DNA of 5,248 nucleotides. It comes from Treponema sp. UBA4267 (lineage in GTDB: Bacteria > Spirochaetota > Spirochaetia > Treponematales > Treponemataceae). This document shows positions 1 to 5,218 of this stretch, piece by piece. The notes beneath the pieces were generated by a model. It worked only from the letters and a program-made list of their open reading frames with translations. It had not been told where the DNA came from and made no database searches. Within the stretch, counting starts at the first letter, position 1. Each line of letters starts with the position of its first letter. The translations under genes were made by a program, and so were the position numbers. The DNA is taken from the NCBI GenBank assembly GCA_002395155.1, contig DGWD01000012.1:1-5248 (forward strand). Reading direction: 5' to 3'.

Positions 1-611
1 AGGCCGTCAGCTTTCATTTTGCTGAGTTCGGCACTTAAAGCAGAACGGTCTACCTGTAAATAATCTGCAAGTTGCTGCCTGTCATAAGGAATATCAAATT
101 CTGCATGAGGGCTTTTTGCAGGAAGGCAGGATGAAAGATATGCCAGAAGTCTTCCTCTGATTGTCTTTGCATTTGTATGAAATATACGCTGTGAAAGATG
201 AAGATTTTTATTCATGCTAATTCGCAGAATATTTTGAAGCAAAATTGAATTGATTTTATTGTCATCCTGTAAAAAAAGCATTTTAGGTTTTAAGAGCATA
301 ATCCTGGAATCTTCAACAGCAACAACATCTACCATCAAAGGTTTGCCTGTTAAGGCATAAGTCTCTCCGAAAACCTTTCCGCTTCCAAGATTATCAATAA
401 TAGTTTTATTTCCCCAATAATCTGTGCTTTCTATTTGAATTCGTCCTTCAAGTACAAAGCCCATTGCTTCTGTTATGCTTCCTGAATTAAAAATACACTC
501 CCCTTTCTTTAGAGACTTTTCTGAACTTTCAAAAATCTTTAATGCCTCTGGCAAGCTTTTTTCATCAAGGCCTGTAAAAAGAGGATGTTTAATCAACTCA
601 AGGATATTCAT
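1..611 (-). CDS. Crp/Fnr-family transcriptional regulator (3' end beyond window)
   Basis: Read on the minus strand from ATG at 611, the frame stays open for 203 codons to the window edge, so about 20 C-terminal residues are probably missing from a family usually near 220-230. Residues about 10-110 form a cyclic-nucleotide-binding-type beta-roll (LKKGECIFNSG, GFVLEGRIQI, GSGKVFGE). A long dimer helix follows (about 116-160), then a C-terminal helix-turn-helix with the family signature RQQLADYLQVDRSALSAELS at 178-197. It should act as a cytosolic dimeric DNA-binding regulator. The Arg-Ser that contacts cAMP phosphate in E. coli CRP is not seen after FGE (TYALTGKPLMVDVV instead), and there is no N-terminal cysteine cluster as in FNR, so the effector is unknown and probably not cAMP. 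It is divergent from the response regulator. Upstream of the start there is only a weak purine stretch (AGAAA) and no clear Shine-Dalgarno. Confidence 0.93.
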   Translation of the reverse strand, partial: MNILELIKHPLFTGLDEKSLPEALKIFESSEKSLKKGECIFNSGSITEAMGFVLEGRIQIESTDYWGNKTIIDNLGSGKVFGETYALTGKPLMVDVVAVEDSRIMLLKPKMLFLQDDNKINSILLQNILRISMNKNLHLSQRIFHTNAKTIRGRLLAYLSSCLPAKSPHAEFDIPYDRQQLADYLQVDRSALSAELSKMKADG

Positions 612-617
612 ATTTCT

Positions 618-646
618 AGTTTATTTGATTTTTGTTGTTTTAACAA
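618..646 (-). promoter_or_regulatory. Candidate sigma70-type promoter of the Crp/Fnr gene
   Basis: On the minus strand, TTGTTA (646-641) and TAAACT (623-618) are separated by exactly 17 bp, each matching 4 of 6 consensus bases. The -10 ends 6 nt before the ATG at 611, so transcription would start at or next to the start codon, giving a leaderless or nearly leaderless mRNA. This agrees with the absence of a good Shine-Dalgarno. In AT-rich DNA such matches arise by chance, so the call is tentative. Confidence 0.4.
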
Positions 647-648
647 CA
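633..648. promoter_or_regulatory. 16-bp palindrome with Crp/Fnr operator geometry
   Basis: The sequence TGTTGTT-TT-AACAACA is a perfect 7-bp inverted repeat with a 2-bp centre. Written as TGTTG-N6-CAACA it has the same half-site length and spacing as the CRP site TGTGA-N6-TCACA. It covers the candidate -35 box of the Crp/Fnr gene, 22 bp upstream of that gene's ATG. The simplest reading is an autoregulatory site for the adjacent regulator, bound so as to block the promoter. The geometry is seen in the sequence; binding is inference. Confidence 0.45.
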
Positions 649-744
649 TTCTTTTTCATTCCCCGCTGGTAAATTAAAGTGCCGTAAGTTTTTGGCCTGC
701 GGGATAAAGCATTTTAGATCAATTTTGCAATCTTTTTTCAATTT

Positions 745-783
745 TTTACACAAACTTAACAATTCTTTAATTGCAATTTTACT
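745..783 (+). promoter_or_regulatory. Pho-box-like array of four hexamers at 11-bp period
   Basis: Four hexamers start at 745, 756, 767 and 778: TTTACA, TTAACA, TTAATT and TTTACT, each separated by exactly 5 bp. This matches the arrangement known for Bacillus PhoP sites (TT-A/C/T-A-C/T-A repeats spaced about 5 bp) and the 11-bp direct-repeat period of E. coli PhoB boxes. The first two units match that hexamer fully and the last two differ at one position. The last unit ends 9 bp before the candidate -10 of the downstream PhoB-like gene, the position expected for activation. T-rich runs continue in the same phase at 723 and 734, so intrinsic DNA curvature or an UP-like element is an alternative explanation. 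Confidence 0.45.
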
Positions 784-798
784 CAAATCATTTATAAC
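771..798 (+). promoter_or_regulatory. Candidate promoter of the response regulator gene
   Basis: TATAAC (793-798, 5 of 6 matches to the -10 consensus) lies 16 bp downstream of TTGCAA (771-776, 4 of 6 matches to the -35). The -35 overlaps the 11-bp repeat array, as expected for a promoter that needs an activator. The -10 ends 6 nt before the ATG at 805 and no Shine-Dalgarno is visible, so a leaderless or nearly leaderless transcript is implied. Confidence 0.4.
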
Positions 799-804
799 TA
801 AGAT

Positions 805-1473
805 ATGGTTTATATTCTTGAAGACGATGACAACATCCGTAAGCTCATCAATTATTCATTAAAAAGTCAGGGATTTGAAGTTCAGGATTTTGCGCTGCCT
901 TCTGCATTTTGGACGGCTCTTCAAACTAAAAATCCGGATCTCCTTTTGCTGGACATAATGCTTCCTGAAGAAGACGGTATTTCCATTCTAAAAAAGCTTC
1001 GTTCAAATCCGAAAACTTCTACAATTCCCGTAATCATGCTTACCGCAAAAGATTCAGAATACGATGTTGTTACAGGCCTTGATTCTGGTGCTGACGATTA
1101 TGTTACAAAACCTTTTGGAATGATGGCTCTTGTTTCCCGCATAAAAGCAGTTCTTCGCCGCTACGAAAAATCAGATTCCCATAAAGAACTTCTTGAGGCT
1201 GGCGGAATTAAAATTGATGAAAATCAGCATACAGTTTTTGCAGGCAACCAGCAGCTTTTTCTTACAGTCAAGGAATTCGACCTGCTTGTCCTGCTTATAA
1301 AGAATCGCGGAAATGTGCTTACCCGTGAACAGCTTCTTGAATCTGTATGGGGCATTTCTTCCGAGATAGAAAGCCGCACCGTAGATGTTCACATTCGTAC
1401 CCTGCGTGCAAAACTTGGTGAATATGAAAAAAATATCGAAACAATCCGCGGAGTCGGATATAAGTTTAATTAG
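805..1473 (+). CDS. PhoB-like response regulator, OmpR/PhoB family
   Basis: This 222-residue protein is a complete OmpR/PhoB-type response regulator. The receiver domain (about 1-120) has the acidic pocket EDDD at 6-9, the phospho-acceptor Asp50 in LLLLDIMLP, the switch Thr80 in VIMLTAK, and Lys102 in DDYVTKPF. The winged-helix DNA-binding domain (about 130-222) carries LTVKEFDLL, the recognition helix region RTVDVHIRTLRAKL at 191-204, and the wing ending RGVGYKF. The start at 805 is chosen because MVYILEDDDN is the standard first beta strand. It should be phosphorylated by the kinase encoded 147 bp downstream and bind tandem repeats in promoters. PhoB is the closest functional label, supported by the 11-bp repeat array upstream, but other OmpR-family roles such as VicR/WalR are not excluded, so no gene symbol is given. 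Confidence 0.95.
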   Translation: MVYILEDDDNIRKLINYSLKSQGFEVQDFALPSAFWTALQTKNPDLLLLDIMLPEEDGISILKKLRSNPKTSTIPVIMLTAKDSEYDVVTGLDSGADDYVTKPFGMMALVSRIKAVLRRYEKSDSHKELLEAGGIKIDENQHTVFAGNQQLFLTVKEFDLLVLLIKNRGNVLTREQLLESVWGISSEIESRTVDVHIRTLRAKLGEYEKNIETIRGVGYKFN

Positions 1474-1499
1474 GAATGCAGAAAGCGAAATTAAGAATT

Positions 1500-1598
1500 G
1501 GGCGTGCCGGCAACAAGTTGCCGTCGTGCGTTCCGCAATTCCGCTGTCGTTCCAATGCCTTCGGCATCGCTTCGCGTTGCTCCATGCACTCACGCATT
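1500..1598 (+). repeat. GC-rich structured intergenic repeat, copy 1
   Basis: About 60% GC by eye in an AT-rich neighbourhood, this 99-bp block runs from GGGCGT to ACGCATT and fills most of the gap between the response regulator stop and the kinase ribosome binding site. It carries a perfect 7-bp hairpin (CGGCAAC, 2-nt loop, GTTGCCG; 1508-1523) and a 5-bp hairpin (ATGCC-TTC-GGCAT; 1555-1567). It is related to the block at 5086-5210 read on the other strand: both share GGGCGT, a hairpin at the same place, TCCGCA followed by TCCG, a TGCC/GGCA hairpin, GCTCCA and terminal ACGCATT. No open frame or T-run suggests a gene or a terminator. Confidence 0.75.
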
Positions 1599-1603
1599 AA
1601 CAT

Positions 1604-1610
1604 AAAGGAG
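1604..1610 (+). promoter_or_regulatory. Ribosome binding site of the histidine kinase
   Basis: AAAGGAG ends 10 nt before the ATG at 1621, slightly longer than the usual 5-9 nt. It begins 5 bp after the end of the GC-rich repeat and supports 1621 as the start. It contrasts with the response regulator gene, which has no visible Shine-Dalgarno. Confidence 0.75.
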
Positions 1611-1620
1611 ATAGCTCAAC

Positions 1621-2949
1621 ATGAAACCAAAATCACTGACCTTTAGAATCTTCATCAACACTTTTTTTGTTGGAACTCTTATTTATTTTATCTGTGCGTT
1701 TTTATTCATTTCAAATATGTACGGATATTTTGAAAAGCAGATTTTTTCAGAACTTAAAACCGAAAGTTTATTTTTGGAAAATTCAGTCTTAAATCAACAA
1801 CTGGACCATCTTTCCGAATTACAAACAGAAAATCGTATAACACTTATCCACTCTGACGGAACCGTTTATTTTGACAATAAAGTTGATGCTGCCAAACTTG
1901 AAAATCATGGAGCAAGACAGGAATTCCTTGAGGCAAAAAACAACGGCTCAATTCAAATTTCCCGTTTCTCTTCCACAATGACAGAAAAAACTCTTTACTT
2001 TGCACGGCTTCTTCCAAATGGGGATGTCCTTAGAATCAGTTGCAATCAGCATTCTGTGTGGGTTCTTGTTTTAGGAATGAGTCAGATTTTGTTGATTATG
2101 CTGGTTATCGCAGTAATCATTTCAGGTTTGTCGGCTAACTGGATTAGCAAAAAAATTGTAGAACCATTAAACACAATTGACTTTGAAAATCCGGAAGTTT
2201 CAGAAGTTTATGAAGAATTGAAACCATTTACCAAACGCATCATAGAAGAAAATTACGAAAAAGCGCAGAGGGAAGAACTTCGTCAGCAGTTTACGGCAAA
2301 TGTAAGTCACGAATTAAAAACCCCTCTTACAAGCATTTCAGGCTTTGCAGAAATCTTAAAAGCTGGTGGAACAGATGAAGCCACAACAAAAGATTTTGCC
2401 TCATCAATTTATGATGAAAGCCAGCGTATGATAAATCTTGTAAACGACATTATCAGATTAAGCAAACTCGATGAAAAATCCATCAGTCTTGAAAAAGAAG
2501 CCTTGAGCCTGAGAGAAATGTGCCGAGAAGCAATTGAAGCCGTTTCTGTTAATGCCAGAGCAAAAAATGTATCTATAAATCTTACCGGAGACTCCGGCTT
2601 AATCAACGGTGTACGGCCTGTTATTTATGAAATGGTTTTTAATCTGATAGACAATGCCGTAAAATACAATGTTCCAGATGGAAAAGTAGAAATCAACATA
2701 AAAAACTTTATGGAATCAAACCGGGTATTTTTTACAGTCCAAGATACAGGAATCGGAATCCCAGCCGCAGAAAAAGACCGAATTTTTGAACGCTTTTACA
2801 GAATAGACAAAAGCCGCTCAAAACAAAACGGCGGAACAGGGCTTGGCCTTTCAATTGTAAAGCATGCCGCAAAATATCACGATGCCAGCATTCTTGTAAA
2901 CAGCGAAGTTGGAAAAGGCAGCACTTTTACGGTAATTTTTCCAATATAA
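1621..2949 (+). CDS. PhoR-like sensor histidine kinase
   Basis: This 442-residue protein is a membrane-bound sensor kinase and the evident partner of the response regulator upstream. Transmembrane helix 1 is at about 9-31 and helix 2 at about 146-170. The periplasmic region between them has the PhoR/VicK-type sensor pattern (RITLIHSDGTVYFDN at 72-86, a conserved ENH near 94-96, LYFARLLPNGDVLRIS at 125-140). The stretch after helix 2 (ISKKIVEPLNTID) looks like the start of a HAMP linker, but a full HAMP is not evident. The HisKA domain holds the phospho-accepting His230 in FTANVSHELKTPL. The ATPase domain has the N box NLIDNAVKYN (341-350), G1 DTGIGI (375-380), F box RFYRIDKSRS (391-400) and G2 GGTGLGLSIV (404-413). 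All catalytic motifs are intact. The stimulus is not readable; phosphate limitation is a guess from family and context. Confidence 0.94.
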   Translation: MKPKSLTFRIFINTFFVGTLIYFICAFLFISNMYGYFEKQIFSELKTESLFLENSVLNQQLDHLSELQTENRITLIHSDGTVYFDNKVDAAKLENHGARQEFLEAKNNGSIQISRFSSTMTEKTLYFARLLPNGDVLRISCNQHSVWVLVLGMSQILLIMLVIAVIISGLSANWISKKIVEPLNTIDFENPEVSEVYEELKPFTKRIIEENYEKAQREELRQQFTANVSHELKTPLTSISGFAEILKAGGTDEATTKDFASSIYDESQRMINLVNDIIRLSKLDEKSISLEKEALSLREMCREAIEAVSVNARAKNVSINLTGDSGLINGVRPVIYEMVFNLIDNAVKYNVPDGKVEINIKNFMESNRVFFTVQDTGIGIPAAEKDRIFERFYRIDKSRSKQNGGTGLGLSIVKHAAKYHDASILVNSEVGKGSTFTVIFPI

Positions 2950-2952
2950 ATT

Positions 2953-3789
2953 TTACAAATATCTTTTCATTTCACTGCCAATAACACCGGCGTAAAGTTC
3001 AATAAGATTTTTTGCCGGACTGGAATTGATTTTTTGAAAAAGCACTTCTTCTATCTGAAAAAAGCCAACATCGGCACTCATATTAACTTCAATTTTTATG
3101 GGTTTTTCCTGACCTGCAAGTATTTTTACCTTTTCTATAGAGTTGGCTGAATATTTATGAATGTCACCAACAGATGGCGTTTTATTCAGCTCCATTGGAA
3201 TGCGGGCACGTCCTTTTGTCATGTCACATCCATCAGCAATAAGAATGAGTCCAGCTTCAAGAGAATAAATTTTTCGTGTACCCATGTGGCCAAGAATTCC
3301 TTCAAAAGCCATAGATCGGATTACAACACGACGGTGGAGATTTTCAGGGCCAGGAAGAGTTGTTTTCAGAATACGGTTAATAAGGTCTGCAGCAAGAATT
3401 CCAGAATAAAGTTCATGATCCTGGCGACCAATAGTCATCCCAAAGTCGTGCATAAAGCTTGCAATAATTATCGCCGAAACACTGTCCGCAAAAGAACCAC
3501 ACTGTTCATTTTCCAAAGAAGTTTTTATTCCAGATTGATAAAGAATTTTCAACATTTTCAGTGCATTTCTGCAGACTGTCCGCATATGAACCGGTCCATG
3601 ATCATTATAACCAAGGCGCACAATTGAAACGCTGTTAGCATAATCCTGGATTGCCTGAACTTCATCATCATCAATCAGAAGTTTCATTATTTTTAGTGGA
3701 AGTAAATCCTTATCTTCTGTCAGTTCAATTATTTCTTTTGTTAGAGTAATTAGTTTTTCGTTTACGCTTATTTCTTTTGGAGATTTCAT
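2953..3789 (-). CDS. HD-superfamily phosphohydrolase, COG3294-like
   Basis: This 278-residue, probably cytosolic protein belongs to the HD metal-dependent phosphohydrolases and resembles the uncharacterised family I know as COG3294. Visible metal-site motifs are LGYNDHGPVH (59-68), FMHDFGM with His114-Asp115 (112-118), a following GRQDHE (121-126), and ADGCDMTKGRARIP (185-198), a hallmark of that family. The C-terminal part (about 228-270) contains KPIKIEVNMSADVGFFQIEE, also typical. There is no signal peptide or membrane segment. The substrate is unknown; HD proteins act on nucleotides or phosphate esters. The ATG at 3789 lies 8 bp after the stop of the phytase-like gene with only a weak AAAAGA ahead, so co-transcription and translational coupling are likely. 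The C-terminus faces the histidine kinase gene with a 3-bp gap. Confidence 0.87.
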   Translation of the reverse strand: MKSPKEISVNEKLITLTKEIIELTEDKDLLPLKIMKLLIDDDEVQAIQDYANSVSIVRLGYNDHGPVHMRTVCRNALKMLKILYQSGIKTSLENEQCGSFADSVSAIIIASFMHDFGMTIGRQDHELYSGILAADLINRILKTTLPGPENLHRRVVIRSMAFEGILGHMGTRKIYSLEAGLILIADGCDMTKGRARIPMELNKTPSVGDIHKYSANSIEKVKILAGQEKPIKIEVNMSADVGFFQIEEVLFQKINSSPAKNLIELYAGVIGSEMKRYL

Positions 3790-3797
3790 ATTCTTTT

Positions 3798-5063
3798 TTA
3801 GAATTTTATAGTATAAACTACGTCATCTTCCGGCTTGTCTGCACCTGGAAGAATTTTCTGGCAGAGCCTGTTATCTTTTTCAATCAAGGCAAAATCATTG
3901 TCGTTCGCAACACAGATTGTGTGATTGTCTTTAAGCCAAAGGCCTTCAAGTTTGTCGTGACCGTAACTGATTTCTGCAACTAAATCTGTAACAAGTTCTT
4001 TTTTTACAAAAGTAATTCCAGCATCAAGAACTTCTGCCTGTGTACATTGCTCCAAAGTTTTTCCGTCAATCAGCATACCATTCTTAGAAGTCATGTCGCC
4101 GTTTACATCCGTAGCATCTTTTAAGTTGATTTTGAAAAGGTACTTGTGGGCATTTTCTTCTCCTGCAAACTTTCCGTCTCGTTCAATTACGATGAATTCG
4201 TCATTGGAAAGGGCTGTAATTCCGCAACAGGAATCGGTTTCCTTATTCTGCTGGTACAGATACTGCCATATTTTTCCTGTGGCAAGTTCGAATTTTACGA
4301 TTCGGATAAGGCGGTTATTTACAACTTCCTTTTTTGAAGGATTGTACAAAGTTGACTGCATGATTCCAACCAGATACTTTTCATCCGGTGTTTTTGCAAG
4401 TCCTTCCATGCCACGGTTTGCACGACGATTTGCAAGAACTGCTGGAATTTTTCTACCATTTGTTGTCATTCCATAAGGGCTGATTCTTTCAAGTTCAACA
4501 CCTTTTTTAGAAAAGTGAACGATGTGAGGGCCGTATTCATCTGAAACCCAGAAAGAGCCGTCTTTCATTGCAACAAGACCTTCGCTGTCTAAGCCATATT
4601 CGTCAAGTCCAAGAATTCTGTCGTTCAGGTCGTAGGCAATTTCTCCAGTTGCACCTTTACCTTTTGGGTTAGGAAGCCCTGTAATTTTTTTGCCGTCAGG
4701 AGCTTTTAATGGAATAGCTTTTATTTGTTTTACAGATCCATCTTTCTGAAATTGAAACAAACCGATTTCTGGATTGAATTCTGGTACTGGGAAAAGTTTT
4801 CCTTTTCCTTCCGGTCCTTTGAAGTCAATGTTTGGGTCTCGGTCTGTAATCAGATAAAATTTTGAACTGTCACCTGGAAATGCACAGGCATCAGAACCAA
4901 AACCACCTTTACGAACTTCTACGCCGTCTTGTGTAGTAGTTAATGTTTTAAATGGAACTTCACTACCTTCTTTCCCCGTCTTTGTTTTTACAGTTTTAGC
5001 ATAAAGTGAAATTGCACAAAGAGAAATAATTGCAGTGGTAATTGTTGAATATATTTTTTTCAT
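3798..5063 (-). CDS. Secreted phytase-like / esterase-like beta-propeller protein
   Basis: This 421-residue protein matches the family annotated as esterase-like activity of phytase (phytase-like domain, PF13449 type), predicted to form an extracytoplasmic beta-propeller. Residues 1-22 form a signal peptide (MKKIYS, then hydrophobic to SLYA, likely cut near Ala22). Repeated blade motifs include FGSDACAFPGDSSKFYLITD (55-74), LDSEGLVAMKDGSFWVSDEY (158-177), RGMEGLAKTPDEKYLVGIM (217-235), GITALSNDEFIVIERDG (281-297) and KLEGLWLKDNHTICVANDND (371-390). The recurrent acidic EG and D-E pairs fit metal and substrate binding. The frame opens upstream at TTG 5069, but AAGGA at 5074-5070 sits 6 nt before ATG 5063, so 5063 is chosen. 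Activity on phytate or other phosphoesters is not proven for most members. It is the first gene of a likely two-gene unit with the HD protein. Confidence 0.9.
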   Translation of the reverse strand: MKKIYSTITTAIISLCAISLYAKTVKTKTGKEGSEVPFKTLTTTQDGVEVRKGGFGSDACAFPGDSSKFYLITDRDPNIDFKGPEGKGKLFPVPEFNPEIGLFQFQKDGSVKQIKAIPLKAPDGKKITGLPNPKGKGATGEIAYDLNDRILGLDEYGLDSEGLVAMKDGSFWVSDEYGPHIVHFSKKGVELERISPYGMTTNGRKIPAVLANRRANRGMEGLAKTPDEKYLVGIMQSTLYNPSKKEVVNNRLIRIVKFELATGKIWQYLYQQNKETDSCCGITALSNDEFIVIERDGKFAGEENAHKYLFKINLKDATDVNGDMTSKNGMLIDGKTLEQCTQAEVLDAGITFVKKELVTDLVAEISYGHDKLEGLWLKDNHTICVANDNDFALIEKDNRLCQKILPGADKPEDDVVYTIKF

Positions 5064-5069
5064 AATCAA

Positions 5070-5074
5070 TCCTT
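5070..5074 (-). promoter_or_regulatory. Ribosome binding site deciding the phytase-like gene start
   Basis: On the minus strand AAGGA directly precedes TTG (5069-5067), leaving no spacer, but lies 6 nt ahead of ATG (5063-5061). This spacing selects the ATG as the start and removes two residues from the longest frame. GGATTG, which includes part of this site, is complementary to CAATCC in the end of the adjacent repeat (5096-5101). Confidence 0.75.
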
Positions 5075-5085
5075 AAAAGTATTTA

Positions 5086-5210
5086 AATGCGTTAGGGATT
5101 GGAGCAGTGCCGTAAGGCAAACAGGGGCTGTTGTGTAACAGCAGTCCCTGTTCGGAGGCGAAAGCCGGAGCTGCGGATAGCCCGGCGGCAGCCTGTCTGC
5201 CGCAACGCCC
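5086..5210 (-). repeat. GC-rich structured intergenic repeat, copy 2
   Basis: Read on the minus strand, this 125-bp block begins GGGCGTT (5210-5204) and ends ACGCATT (5092-5086), the same termini as the block at 1500-1598. The 20 bp at the ACGCATT end match copy 1 at 16 of 20 positions without gaps. Three hairpins are visible: GCGGCAG/CTGCCGC with a 5-nt loop (5185-5203); a long one made of 7 plus 6 bp with a 3-nt bulge and a 4-nt loop (5120-5152); and TGCC-GTAA-GGCA (5108-5119). The long hairpin has no counterpart in copy 1 and accounts for most of the length difference. As with copy 1, the ACGCATT end faces the downstream gene, here 22 bp from its ATG. Confidence 0.75.
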
Positions 5211-5218
5211 TGATATTT

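Noticed and set aside
475..672. Open frame of 65 codons on the plus strand.
   Set aside because: It lies mostly antisense to the Crp/Fnr gene, has no ribosome binding site and no recognisable domain.
661..703. Possible decayed third repeat copy, from the shared 11-mer AGTGCCGTAAG (678-688 and 5106-5116) and a CCCGC/GCGGG pair.
   Set aside because: In a 5-kb window a few shared 11-mers are expected by chance, and none of the element's conserved termini are present.
1171..1600. Open frames on both strands crossing the end of the response regulator and the GC-rich repeat.
   Set aside because: They use wrong frames of a clear gene and then the repeat itself, and the translations resemble no family.
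3157..3627. 156-codon plus-strand open frame.
   Set aside because: It is antisense to the well-supported HD phosphohydrolase and its translation has no coherent domain.
4093..4476. Plus-strand open frames opposite the phytase-like gene.
   Set aside because: They are shadows of a gene with strong family motifs on the other strand.
5012..5063. Lipoprotein signal, from the Cys at residue 16 of the phytase-like protein.
   Set aside because: The preceding residues (ISL) do not fit a lipobox, the Cys lies inside the hydrophobic stretch, and a signal peptidase I site near Ala22 fits better.
5086..5210. Integron attC-like site, suggested by GTTAGGG near one end and AACGCCC at the other.
   Set aside because: attC has RYYYAAC at the 5' end and GTTRRRY at the 3' end. 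Here the order is inverted, the last base of the core does not fit, and copy 1 has GTGAGTG at the same place.
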